Source: Stieleria varia (GTDB taxonomy: Bacteria; Planctomycetota; Planctomycetia; Pirellulales; Pirellulaceae). Taken from it: a stretch of 64,000 nucleotides of DNA. The notes beneath the pieces are model-generated. The model was not told where the DNA came from and made no database searches. It saw only the letters and a list, made by a program, of their open reading frames with translations. This document shows, piece after piece, positions 1 to 7,593 of this stretch. Position 1 is the first letter of the stretch, and every line of letters begins with the position of its first letter. The DNA lies in assembly GCF_038443385.1 (NCBI RefSeq), contig NZ_CP151726.1, positions 3,162,001-3,226,000 on the forward strand, given 5' to 3'. The position numbers and the translations under genes are program-made.

Positions 1-189
1 CCGTTCAACGATCCCCAGTCCCACTGTGCGTCGGTCAGCTCGCTGACGCAATGGTACAATCGCCAACTGGCCACCGCGGTCAGCGGCGCGGTGGAGCAGT
101 ACTGGTGGCTGCACCGACGCTGGCGGCAGCCCCCGGAAAAAATCGCCAAGCGGCTGGCCAGGAAAACGGAAATCTCGCGAGCGGCTTGA
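1..189 (+). CDS. C-terminal fragment of an LpxL/HtrB-family lipid A acyltransferase
   Basis: The frame is open from the first base of the window and ends in TGA at 187-189, leaving 62 residues of a protein that begins upstream. The tail contains WYNRQLATAV followed by EQYWWLHRRW. In lysophospholipid acyltransferases of the LpxL/HtrB type (about 300 residues) the C-terminus has the same pattern, ending in a conserved EQY-W-HRRW block. These inner-membrane enzymes add a fatty acyl chain to Kdo-lipid A or related glycolipids. Only the C-terminus is visible, so the catalytic H-x4-D motif cannot be checked and substrate is unknown. Family assignment is fairly secure; the exact role is inference. 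Confidence 0.7.
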   Translation, partial: PFNDPQSHCASVSSLTQWYNRQLATAVSGAVEQYWWLHRRWRQPPEKIAKRLARKTEISRAA

Positions 190-312
190 GCGGCAGCGTC
201 GGAATCCCGAGAAAACCCCACAGTGAGGTGTTTCAGCCAGTTGCGGTGGAAAAAACAGGGTCACGTGAACTAGACTACAGGCCCCGCCGTCTGCCCACCA
301 CCAAGATCGCCC

Positions 313-1824
313 ATGTCGCCCCGCCTGCTGTTTCTCATCGTCGCCCTGCTGGTCTCGGCCATGCCCGGGGTGACGCTCTGGAGCGGTGAACCCGACTCGG
401 TTCCGCACGAAGAGGAAAGCCAGCAAGACAGCGCGAGCGATGCCCGAAAGTGGTTGATCAATGGAACCGCAATCGATTGGGAAACGGGCGAGCCGATCGA
501 CGTCTTTCGAGTCATCCCCGGCACTCCGAACCCGCGTGAAGGGATGGCAAATGAAATACGTGCCCCCGGTGGATTGAACCAAACGCCGTCACGTGAAGCC
601 CTCTGGCAACCCCACCAGATTCGCGAAATGCGCGACGGAAAGTTTCAATGGCCGCGAACTTCGGGATACCGCATGATGCGATTTCGCGTCGAAGCCGACG
701 GTTATCAACCCGTGATGACGCCATGGACCGAACGTGGCGGACCGTACACCAAGATGCGTGTTTACATGCGTCGCGACTTGGGGTTGCGTGGGGCGATACT
801 GGCTCCCGACGGGCAGCCCGCCGCAGACGCAGTCCTGGCGATCGCGTTGCCGAACCGCCCCATTCAACTCGAAGGCACGACGATCAAGCACATTGAGGGG
901 CCACCGCGCGCACGACTGAGCGACCAGTGGCGTGTGCCCGAGCACGTGCGCAGTGACGCGTCGGGGCAGTTTGACTTGCCGATGGAATCGGATCCCAATG
1001 CAGTCCTGTGTGTCGTTCACCCCGCAGGCATCGTGATCAAACCTTTTGAGTTGATTCGAGAGGAAGCCATGACGGGGCGTCCGGTTTCACTCACGCTGCA
1101 ACGGTGGTCATCGGTCTCCGGTCGTGTCACCATCGAAAACAATCCGGTCGGCGATGCGTTGCTGTTCTGTACGACATCCCACGAGGAATCATCGCAGCGT
1201 CCGATCATGAACGAATTGGTCACCAGCTCTCAGCGGACACGTTCCGACGAAAACGGGAACTACAGATTCGAGAATGTTCCACCGGGAACCTTTACCGTCT
1301 ATCGACGTATCGAGGACAAAGACGGGGCGACATTGCGGCCGATCACGGCGGACTCCGGATTCGACTTCCCACAGTTTCGGCATCGTGTGGATTCCGGCGC
1401 CGACGCGCAAGTCAACTTCGGCGGCGAAAAAAGAACGGTCATCGGAAACCTCGTGGGCTTGGAATCCTTTGACGACTTGACGGTTTCGATCATGCCCTGT
1501 CCCGACATGAACCGACGAGACCTCACCGTGGCCGATCGTGAAATGCTTGATTTGCTCGATCTACGCCGAACGACCGGAGAACTTGCTGGGTGGCAGTTTT
1601 TTCGCGATAGCGACGAAGGACATCGCTATTTCCGAACCTCGATTCCCGTCGCTGCCAACGGAAGCTTTCAGATCACAAATGTTTCCACGGGCAACTACTG
1701 GCTTGAGGTCAATGGTGCAGAGTCAGGGTTGGTCTATTTTGAAGTGACTTCTTTCGGCTCGAAAAAAATTGACTTGGGCCGCGTTCTGGTCCGCCACCCT
1801 GAGCCAGTCGCTCCGCTAAACTGA
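313..1824 (+). CDS. secreted protein with carboxypeptidase-regulatory-like domains
   Basis: The 503-residue product begins with a Sec-type signal peptide (hydrophobic LLFLIVALLVSAMPGV near residues 4-19). Two regions resemble carboxypeptidase-regulatory or CNA-B-like beta sandwiches. The first lies around residues 155-180 (LRGAILAPDGQPAADAVL). The second lies around 268-326, running from SGRVTIENNPVGDA to DENGNYRFENVPPG, the classic end of this fold. A third stretch near the C-terminus (FQITNVSTGNYWLEV) has the same flavour. No catalytic domain is visible, so it is probably a surface or periplasmic binding or structural protein. ATG 313 has no clear Shine-Dalgarno. Specific function unknown. 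Confidence 0.75.
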   Translation: MSPRLLFLIVALLVSAMPGVTLWSGEPDSVPHEEESQQDSASDARKWLINGTAIDWETGEPIDVFRVIPGTPNPREGMANEIRAPGGLNQTPSREALWQPHQIREMRDGKFQWPRTSGYRMMRFRVEADGYQPVMTPWTERGGPYTKMRVYMRRDLGLRGAILAPDGQPAADAVLAIALPNRPIQLEGTTIKHIEGPPRARLSDQWRVPEHVRSDASGQFDLPMESDPNAVLCVVHPAGIVIKPFELIREEAMTGRPVSLTLQRWSSVSGRVTIENNPVGDALLFCTTSHEESSQRPIMNELVTSSQRTRSDENGNYRFENVPPGTFTVYRRIEDKDGATLRPITADSGFDFPQFRHRVDSGADAQVNFGGEKRTVIGNLVGLESFDDLTVSIMPCPDMNRRDLTVADREMLDLLDLRRTTGELAGWQFFRDSDEGHRYFRTSIPVAANGSFQITNVSTGNYWLEVNGAESGLVYFEVTSFGSKKIDLGRVLVRHPEPVAPLN

Positions 1825-1829
1825 CTGCT

Positions 1830-1853
1830 GGGTACCGATTCATCACGGTACCC
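1830..1853 (+). terminator. hairpin after the regulatory-like protein gene
   Basis: A perfect 8-bp inverted repeat (GGGTACCG / CGGTACCC, 8-base loop) starts 6 bases after the stop codon. There is no T-tract, so it is at best a weak intrinsic terminator or an mRNA 3' stabiliser. Confidence 0.35.
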
Positions 1854-1907
1854 TACTGACGGTTTGGGACGTCGAGCGGCCGTCGCTCAATCTTTCAGAT
1901 CGACAGC

Positions 1908-3008
1908 GTGTACCGCAGGCGGAAACATAGCGTGGGAATTGAGAATCGCGACTACTATCGTTCGGCGTCATCGAGCAGCCATCGATCGAGCGGATTCTCC
2001 GACATGCCGATCGTCTGCAAGCGATTGCTGATCGCCAACGTCGTCGTCTTCGTGCTGCAGATCATGATCACGCGACCGCTCGGCCCACCTGATTTTGCTC
2101 AGCGTCTGGAGAACTTGCCTCAGATCCTCGAGTCGATGCCCACGGAGTCGATGACGCAGGAGCAAATCGAACAGTATGAGATGATGCAGTCCGCGGCGAT
2201 CGATTTGATCCCGCCCCGAGTTTCTGTCGTTCAAGAGTGGTGCGAACTGGATCCGACCAAAGTCGCTCACGGGCAAGTCTGGCGTTTGATCACTTCCGCG
2301 TTTTGCCACGACCGCTACATGATCTGGCATCTGCTGATCAACATGATTTTCTTGTATTGGTTCGGCACCCGGCTGGAACAGATGTACGGCTCACGCGAGT
2401 TTGCTTTGTTCTATTTCACCGCAGCCGTCTGCGCCAGCGTCGCCTTTCTCGCACTCAATTGGTACACGGGCGACATGACACCCGCGATCGGTGCCTCGGG
2501 TGCCGTTTGGGGATTGATCGCCTTGTACGCGATCCACCATCCCTACGAAACCGTTCGCGTCTACCTGTTGTTTCCGATTCAAATTCGCTGGCTCGCTCTG
2601 TTGTACTTGTTGTTGGATTTGCATCCGGTCCTACTGGCACTCAACGGCGACGGAAACCCAGACGGCGTGGCCCATGCGGCACACCTGGGCGGGGCGGCAT
2701 TCGGTTTCCTGTATTTCAAGTACGATTGGCGGTTGGAGCGATACTGGAACCGCTTGCCCGTGGTCGGCAAAGAAGAAAAATGGCAGAACCGCCGTGTCAA
2801 GCGACCCGCCCGATCCACCATCAAACTTCATCAACCGGAGACCGGCGGCCTACGTGTTTACAGCGAACCGATCGATCCCCAGACAAAGCGGATGGAAATC
2901 GACCTGGACCGTGTTTTGGAGAAGATCAGTGAGCAGGGACGCGAGTCACTGACGGACGAAGAAATCGCGGTCTTGGAATCTGCAAGCAAACGATATCGAG
3001 AACGTTAG
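1908..3008 (+). CDS. rhomboid-family intramembrane serine protease
   Basis: An integral membrane protease that cleaves transmembrane substrates within the bilayer. The catalytic serine lies in the GASGAVWG motif (Ser197 counted from ATG 1908). The histidine lies in the last core helix, HAAHLGG (His259). An HLLINM motif sits in the second helix, as in other rhomboids. The core is preceded by a charged cytoplasmic N-terminus and a long loop after the first helix (about residues 55-105). The C-terminal tail (ILE-like KISEQGRESLTDEEIAVLE) resembles the short acidic tail seen on many Bacteroidetes and planctomycete rhomboids. GTG 1932 in the same frame is an alternative start. Substrates are unknown. 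It precedes the nickel superoxide dismutase gene by 84 bases, but nothing shows co-transcription. Confidence 0.93.
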   Translation: MYRRRKHSVGIENRDYYRSASSSSHRSSGFSDMPIVCKRLLIANVVVFVLQIMITRPLGPPDFAQRLENLPQILESMPTESMTQEQIEQYEMMQSAAIDLIPPRVSVVQEWCELDPTKVAHGQVWRLITSAFCHDRYMIWHLLINMIFLYWFGTRLEQMYGSREFALFYFTAAVCASVAFLALNWYTGDMTPAIGASGAVWGLIALYAIHHPYETVRVYLLFPIQIRWLALLYLLLDLHPVLLALNGDGNPDGVAHAAHLGGAAFGFLYFKYDWRLERYWNRLPVVGKEEKWQNRRVKRPARSTIKLHQPETGGLRVYSEPIDPQTKRMEIDLDRVLEKISEQGRESLTDEEIAVLESASKRYRER

Positions 3009-3049
3009 CGGCCGAACGTACACAGACGCTGGCCTTCGTGGTATCGTGT

Positions 3050-3065
3050 TGGGTAATCTTACCCA
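3050..3065 (+). promoter_or_regulatory. palindrome upstream of the nickel superoxide dismutase gene
   Basis: TGGGTAA and TTACCCA form a perfect 7-bp inverted repeat with a 2-base centre, 27 bases before the sodN start. Its size and position suit an operator for a dimeric repressor, but no matching regulator is identified here. Confidence 0.3.
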
Positions 3066-3092
3066 CCCACTTTCCAACCCTGGAGATTCAAC

Positions 3093-3554
3093 ATGGTACG
3101 CCCACTGATTGCCGCCTGTGCCCTCATGACTTTTGCGACGTTCGCGTCTGCCCACTGCCAAGTCCCGTGTGGCATTTACGGAGATCAATTGCGATTCGAG
3201 CAAATGCTGGAAGACGAACACACGATCTCGAAAGCACAGTTGGAGATCAACGCTTCGTTCGAAAAGGACATGACACCGCAAGCCGCCAACCAATTGGCCC
3301 GCTGGGTCAGCACCAAAGAAGATCACGCGACGAAAATCCAAGAGACGATCGCATCGTATTTCATGGCCCAACGCATCAAGTCGACCGATCCTGACTACGG
3401 AAAGAAGCTGATGGCGTCGCACGCCGTGATGGTGGCCGCGATGAAGTGCAAGCAGTCTGCCGATCCAGAGACGGCCAAAGCACTCGAGAAATCCATCTTT
3501 GATTTCTACCGCGCCTACGAAGGCAAAGAGCCCGCCTTCGAACACAGCCATTGA
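3093..3554 (+). CDS. sodN: nickel-containing superoxide dismutase, exported
   Basis: Converts superoxide to oxygen and hydrogen peroxide using a mononuclear nickel site. The nickel hook HCQVPCGIY is intact: His21, Cys22 and Cys26 of the precursor correspond to His1, Cys2 and Cys6 of the mature enzyme. The preceding 20 residues form a typical Sec signal peptide ending A-S-A. Signal peptidase cleavage there would expose the His that must be the free N-terminus. In Streptomyces a dedicated peptidase (SodX) removes a short propeptide instead. The mature length of 133 residues fits the four-helix NiSOD subunit (about 117 residues plus a short tail). A GGAG ribosome site lies 8 bases before ATG 3093, and a strong terminator follows. 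Expected location: periplasm. Confidence 0.95.
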   Translation: MVRPLIAACALMTFATFASAHCQVPCGIYGDQLRFEQMLEDEHTISKAQLEINASFEKDMTPQAANQLARWVSTKEDHATKIQETIASYFMAQRIKSTDPDYGKKLMASHAVMVAAMKCKQSADPETAKALEKSIFDFYRAYEGKEPAFEHSH

Positions 3555-3581
3555 TCAAATGGCTCTTGATGGACGATGATT

Positions 3582-3618
3582 CGCTCGCCGGAATTCAGTT
3601 CCAGCGAGCGTTTTTTTT
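3582..3618 (+). terminator. rho-independent terminator after sodN
   Basis: The stem CGCTCGC/GCGAGCG, continued by GGAA/TTCC, is followed directly by eight T residues. It lies 27 bases after the sodN stop codon. Confidence 0.9.
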
Positions 3619-3752
3619 GCAAACCCAGTTTTCAACCCAGGGTGGTGGTCCTACTCGTTACACTCGCGGGAAACTTACCCTGGGCTATGTCGGTAGACGC
3701 CTTCGGCGTTTTTCTTTGAGCCGTTTCTTGTCCTCTGTCACCACGGCACTAA

Positions 3753-3868
3753 GCGGATGGTTTGAGTTTTGGCGGATGGTGGTGTTCGTTTTCGACTTGG
3801 AAAGTCGTACGACAATCGTCGCTCGACTTTCCAAGTCGATAGCGTGCCCGGCCAAGCGTTTTGCCATT
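3753..3868. repeat. dispersed paired mini-hairpin repeat, copy 1
   Basis: The core has two 15-base arms, 3793-3807 (CGACTTGGAAAGTCG) and 3824-3838 (CGACTTTCCAAGTCG), that are exact reverse complements. Each arm is also self-complementary (CGACTT-3-AAGTCG). Other copies lie at 15605-15745 and 36051-36215, with a half copy near 54131. The element abuts the stop codon of the DUF2752 gene. Confidence 0.85.
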
Positions 3869-4449
3869 CACTGAGCCAAGCGAATGGCCCAATCGGTCAA
3901 CGTGACCACCATGATGGCGAACAACGTCAACGCGATGCCACGTTGTGCGGCCACCCCCGGCACTCTGCCACGTCTGGCGACCGACAGACAATAGATGATC
4001 AACGCGATCGCCCCCAGGGCAAGCAAGAACCCGCCACTGTTGGTTCGCGCTGATTGCCACCACATGCCGCGGACGAAGTAAGACCAAGAAGTGGTCATGC
4101 CGCAACTGGGACAACGCACCCCCAGCATGACGAGACTGCTGCAGGGTGGCAGCCCCAATTGCTGATGCGTCCCCAATCCCTGGGCGCTGGGTGATAAACT
4201 GCCTGCAATCAGCAACAACACGATCAGTGCCGCCGCCAACGACAACGCCACCACTCGTATCCAGATCGAGCGACCAGATTGATCAGGCACAGATTGATCG
4301 GCCGCTGGATGATCGGACACAGGTCGATAAAGCACTGGCGATGCCTGAATCGCATCGTTCGTCTGCGTAGGGTTCGTTGCGGGTTCCAAGCCGTTATCCA
4401 ATTTCCTCACCCCGATGTTGCTGGATGACAGAGAGAACTCTGAGACCAC
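3868..4449 (-). CDS. DUF2752 membrane protein
   Basis: The 193-residue product has a disordered, Ser/Asp-rich N-terminal 60 residues. Three or so hydrophobic segments follow (about 63-85, 100-125, 140-158, with one more near the C-terminus). The DUF2752 signature is present: LGLPPC at 98-103 and CPSCGMTTS at 113-121, including the conserved CPxCG. The family is a small inner-membrane protein of unknown biochemical role, common in Bacteroidetes and planctomycetes. The gene is divergent from the isomerase gene at 4553. Its stop codon lies at the edge of a dispersed repeat. Confidence 0.85.
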   Translation of the reverse strand: MVSEFSLSSSNIGVRKLDNGLEPATNPTQTNDAIQASPVLYRPVSDHPAADQSVPDQSGRSIWIRVVALSLAAALIVLLLIAGSLSPSAQGLGTHQQLGLPPCSSLVMLGVRCPSCGMTTSWSYFVRGMWWQSARTNSGGFLLALGAIALIIYCLSVARRGRVPGVAAQRGIALTLFAIMVVTLTDWAIRLAQ

Positions 4450-4552
4450 CGATCCTAGCCGAAACGCTTTCGATTTGTCATCCTATGGGAAAAAGCGGAC
4501 CCAGGTCGCTTCCAGAATCCATTTCAAGAACCTCACCGGAAAGAACCTCACC

Positions 4553-5368
4553 GTGAAATTCGCGATTTGCAACGAAACCTTCGGCGACTGGCCCCTCGAC
4601 AAAGCACTCGGCTTGGCCGCCCAGCACGGCTACACGGGTTGGGAAGTCGCCCCGTTCATGTTGGCCGATGACATCCGTGGCTTTGACCAGTCAAGTCGAA
4701 CCGATTACCGAAATCAGGTCGAATCGGCCGGCTTGCAAATCATCGGCCTGCATTGGCTGTTGGCCAAGACCACCGGGTTTTATCTCACGCAACTGGACGA
4801 TGAGGTCCGCGGGCGAACCGCCGACTACCTTTCTCAACTCGCTCAACTTTGCCGTGACCTGGGCGGCGACGTGATGGTGCTTGGCTCGCCGGCGCAACGA
4901 AACTTTCCCGAGTCCCAAACCGAGGAGCAAGCCATGGATGCGGCGGCACAGTGCTTGCAGTTGGTCGTGCCAGCCCTCGAGAAACACGATGTCAAGATCG
5001 CCGTCGAGCCGCTAGGACGTGGCGAAGGCAACTTCCTCAACACGGCAGCCGCCGGACGAGACTTGATCCGACGCATCGACAGTCCGTTGGTCGGCTTGCA
5101 TCTGGATGTCAAAGCGATGAGTGACGAGGGAACGCCGATTCCTCAAATCATTCGTGACAACGCGGATCTCACCTTGCACTTTCATGCCAACGACCCCAAT
5201 CTCCGAGGCCCCGGGATGGGCGAGGTGAAGTTCGAGCCGATCTTTGAGGCATTGCGTGAAACGCAATACGATGGCTGGGTCAGCGTGGAAGTGTTCGATT
5301 ATTCGCCGGGCGTCGAAACGCTGGTCTCCGAAAGCATGACGAACATGAAAGCGGCCCTGCCCGCATGA
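4553..5368 (+). CDS. sugar phosphate isomerase/epimerase family TIM-barrel protein
   Basis: The 271-residue protein belongs to the xylose isomerase-like TIM-barrel superfamily. Likely metal ligands are the Glu of VEPLGR, the Asp of LHLDVKAM, the His of LHFHAND and the Glu of VSVEVF. Relatives isomerise or epimerise sugars or inositol derivatives; the substrate here is not predictable. GTG 4553 (VKFAICNETF) is chosen because homology begins there and GGAAAG lies upstream. An in-frame ATG at 4415 would overlap the divergent DUF2752 gene and add 46 residues that do not look like the family. The last four bases overlap the start of the aldolase gene (ATGA), so the two are probably translationally coupled. 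Confidence 0.85.
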   Translation: MKFAICNETFGDWPLDKALGLAAQHGYTGWEVAPFMLADDIRGFDQSSRTDYRNQVESAGLQIIGLHWLLAKTTGFYLTQLDDEVRGRTADYLSQLAQLCRDLGGDVMVLGSPAQRNFPESQTEEQAMDAAAQCLQLVVPALEKHDVKIAVEPLGRGEGNFLNTAAAGRDLIRRIDSPLVGLHLDVKAMSDEGTPIPQIIRDNADLTLHFHANDPNLRGPGMGEVKFEPIFEALRETQYDGWVSVEVFDYSPGVETLVSESMTNMKAALPA

Positions 5369-6456
5369 CAAACGCAAATCAATCGCACGAAGATCGGTCC
5401 ATTCGCACCGTCGTGCCCAGTTGCCAATTCGCCAGCGACAACACCGCCGGTATATGCCCGGAAGCCTGGGATGCCATGGAGGCTGCCAATCAAGACGGGC
5501 CGACCAGCCCGTACGGCGACGACGCTTGGACCAGCAAAGCGATCACGATGATTCGCGAGATGTTCGAAGTCGATTGTGAAGTGTTCTTTACGTTCAACGG
5601 AACCGCAGCAAACTCGCTGGCCCTGGCCAGTTTGTGCCAGTCCTATCACAGCGTCATCGCGCACAAGATCGCTCACGTGGAAACGGACGAGTGCGGCGGC
5701 CCCGAGTTCTTTTCCAACGGGACGAAGTTGTTGCTGGTCGACGGCGACAAAGGTTGTGTGGACTGTGAAGAAGTCCAGCGGATCGTTCGCCGGCGGACCG
5801 ACGTTCACTTCCCCAAACCCAAGGTGCTGAGCATCACCCAGTCGACAGAAATGGGAACCGTATACGACGATGCGGCATTGGATCGCGTGCAAGAAACCGT
5901 GCAACGCCTGGGACTGATGTTGCACATGGACGGCGCGCGTTTTTGCAACGCAATTGCCGCGTTGAACATGCCGCCCAAAGAAATGACCTGGAAACGCGGC
6001 GTGGACGTGCTGTGTTTGGGCGGCACCAAGCTGGGAATGGCGGTCAGTGACTGCGTCGTGTTCTTTGACCGCGAGCTTGCTACGGAATTCAAATATCGAT
6101 GCAAACAAGCAGGGCAACTGGCGTCCAAGATGCGGTTCCTGTCCGCGCCATGGGTCGGCGTGTTGCAATCAGGCGGTTGGCTGCAACATGCCCAGCACGC
6201 CAACGCGATGGCAAAGCGATTGGCGGAGGGACTTGGCAAGCTGCCCGGTGTTTCGATCGTTTCACCGCCGGAAGCCAACGCGGTCTTCGTTGACTTTGGC
6301 GTCGGATTGGCAGATGAACTCCGGCGACGGGGATGGCAGTTCTATGATTTCATCAGCATCGGCAACTCTCGCCTGATGTGTTCATGGGCAACCACGGAAA
6401 ACGAAGTCGACGCGTTCATCGGCGACGTCGCCCAACTCACAAAATCAAGAGCCTAG
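5365..6456 (+). CDS. low-specificity L-threonine aldolase-type PLP enzyme
   Basis: The 363-residue protein has the beta-eliminating lyase/threonine aldolase fold, which cleaves threonine or allo-threonine to glycine and acetaldehyde with pyridoxal phosphate. Visible landmarks are the N-terminal FASDNTAG and the substrate region DGPTSPYGDD. FTFNGTAAN is the phosphate-binding loop, HMDGARFCNA carries the cofactor Asp and neighbouring Arg, and GGTKLG carries the Schiff-base lysine. Length matches the family (about 340-360). Translation start ATG 5365 overlaps the stop of the isomerase gene, indicating one operon. Whether threonine is the true substrate is inference; other beta-hydroxy amino acids are possible. 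Confidence 0.85.
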   Translation: MTNANQSHEDRSIRTVVPSCQFASDNTAGICPEAWDAMEAANQDGPTSPYGDDAWTSKAITMIREMFEVDCEVFFTFNGTAANSLALASLCQSYHSVIAHKIAHVETDECGGPEFFSNGTKLLLVDGDKGCVDCEEVQRIVRRRTDVHFPKPKVLSITQSTEMGTVYDDAALDRVQETVQRLGLMLHMDGARFCNAIAALNMPPKEMTWKRGVDVLCLGGTKLGMAVSDCVVFFDRELATEFKYRCKQAGQLASKMRFLSAPWVGVLQSGGWLQHAQHANAMAKRLAEGLGKLPGVSIVSPPEANAVFVDFGVGLADELRRRGWQFYDFISIGNSRLMCSWATTENEVDAFIGDVAQLTKSRA

Positions 6457-6469
6457 ACGGCCAACGTGG

Positions 6470-6488
6470 GGCAGGTTTGCTACCTGCC
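6470..6488. terminator. hairpin between convergent gene ends
   Basis: A perfect 7-bp inverted repeat (GGCAGGT / ACCTGCC, 5-base loop) lies between the aldolase gene and the oppositely oriented small membrane protein gene. There is no T-tract; a bidirectional termination or stability role is possible. Confidence 0.35.
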
Positions 6489-6520
6489 GCCATCTAAAAG
6501 CGATGCCATTAGAGGCAACG

Positions 6521-6754
6521 CTATCTAGACGACGGTTTAGCCAATTGCGTGAAGCAAAAGACAACGGCCAGCCAGAATACCATCGCGAGTGCGCGGTAAT
6601 TGCCAGCGGAGAGAGCGTTGGCAAGGGTTGCTGCGGTCAGTGCTGCGACTGCCCAAAGCAGTGCGAAAATCCAGTATGGCGTCCCCTGACGGTTTTGTTC
6701 TTCGTCAGCATCAACGTCATCACCACGTGGCGGATCGTAAGGGTTTTGTGACAT
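6521..6754 (-). CDS. small membrane protein, MSQNPYDPP type
   Basis: The 77-residue product starts MSQNPYDPPRGD. Short planctomycete membrane proteins often open with an N-P-Y-[ED]-x-P motif followed by an acidic linker. Two hydrophobic segments follow (about residues 28-46 and 53-68), then a short basic tail. The frame stays open further upstream (to 6823), but that extension reads through a dispersed repeat, so ATG 6754 is preferred. The ribosome site is weak. Function unknown. It converges with the threonine aldolase gene. Confidence 0.6.
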   Translation of the reverse strand: MSQNPYDPPRGDDVDADEEQNRQGTPYWIFALLWAVAALTAATLANALSAGNYRALAMVFWLAVVFCFTQLAKPSSR

Positions 6755-6809
6755 CTTGGTCTCAACGAAATCGATTTCTGCAGCGATTCGATTGCGGGGA
6801 CGCGAGAAG

Positions 6810-6840
6810 AATTGTTGCTGCATATGACGGTGAAAGGGTC
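6810..6840. repeat. dispersed repeat with TTGTTGCTGCATATGAC core
   Basis: An 18-base core is shared exactly with 44368-44385, and neighbouring bases (GTGAA and a CTC step) are partly conserved. It sits in the 206-base gap before the methyltransferase gene. Function unknown. Confidence 0.5.
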
Positions 6841-6960
6841 TCAGACGGTAGCCGGCGATAGAGCGCAGCGATCATCGCCAGTTGATTCTTCACGTCCCCT
6901 GACAAAAAAATGGTTTCAGTTGGAAGCATTGCCCAGGCACTGCGTTTATGATTCCTGGAC

Positions 6961-7593
6961 GTGAGTCAGGAAACTGGCGGAGACAACAGGAATACCACGA
7001 GAGACATCGCTTTGAAGATTCGAGACAGTGGAATGCCGGAGGAAGCGTTCTGGGAAACCCTTTTTGATGTGGACGAAATCGTTGATGCCTTTGGCTGGAC
7101 GGGGACCGACGAGCCACGGGATCGCCATGCGATCGAATTCGGCTGCGGGTACGGTAGCTTCACCGCGGCATTGAAAGATGTCTTTCGCGGGCGGTTGGAT
7201 TGTTTTGAGTTGGAGCCCGAGATGATCTGTCGGACGAAAGCAAGGATTCCGGAAGGTTGCAGCACGGTCCATTTCCATGCGTTGGATTTCCTTGCCGAGC
7301 CTTGGCCGTCCGAATCGCGTGGTGCCGAAGTGGCCATTTTGTTCCACATGTTGCACCTGGATGACCCTCTCTCGCTGCTGCGCCGAGTCAGCGAACACCT
7401 TGCCCCGGGCGGAACCCTTGCGGTGCTGCATTGGCGCAGCGATCGCGAAACGCCACGCGGTCCGGCCATGAACACACGTCCAACCCTTGCTGACCTCGAA
7501 CACTGGGCCGACGAGTTGAATGCTCGTTCGCTGACCACGTTAAACTTGACTCGCTCACCACACCACTTTGCTGCTTCCATCGAACTGCCATGA
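6961..7593 (+). CDS. class I SAM-dependent methyltransferase
   Basis: The 210-residue protein carries the glycine-rich S-adenosylmethionine loop EFGCGYGSFT (motif I, about residues 60-69). An acidic residue follows strand 2 (CFELEPEMI), and a motif IV-like region (VAILFHMLHLDDP) and a post-motif (LAPGGTLAVLHW) are present. The start is GTG 6961; no earlier ATG fits. The substrate cannot be inferred from sequence. Its last codons overlap the ATG of the WD40-caspase gene by four bases (ATGA), so the two are likely one transcript and translationally coupled. That is unusual because this product is cytoplasmic and the neighbour is predicted to be exported. Confidence 0.85.
   Translation: MSQETGGDNRNTTRDIALKIRDSGMPEEAFWETLFDVDEIVDAFGWTGTDEPRDRHAIEFGCGYGSFTAALKDVFRGRLDCFELEPEMICRTKARIPEGCSTVHFHALDFLAEPWPSESRGAEVAILFHMLHLDDPLSLLRRVSEHLAPGGTLAVLHWRSDRETPRGPAMNTRPTLADLEHWADELNARSLTTLNLTRSPHHFAASIELP

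Noticed and set aside
4415-4552. Longer N-terminus for the sugar isomerase
   Set aside because: It would overlap the divergent DUF2752 gene and adds residues not resembling the family; GTG 4553 fits better.
5299-6168. Open frame of 289 residues opposite the threonine aldolase
   Set aside because: Antisense shadow; the sense gene carries all family motifs.
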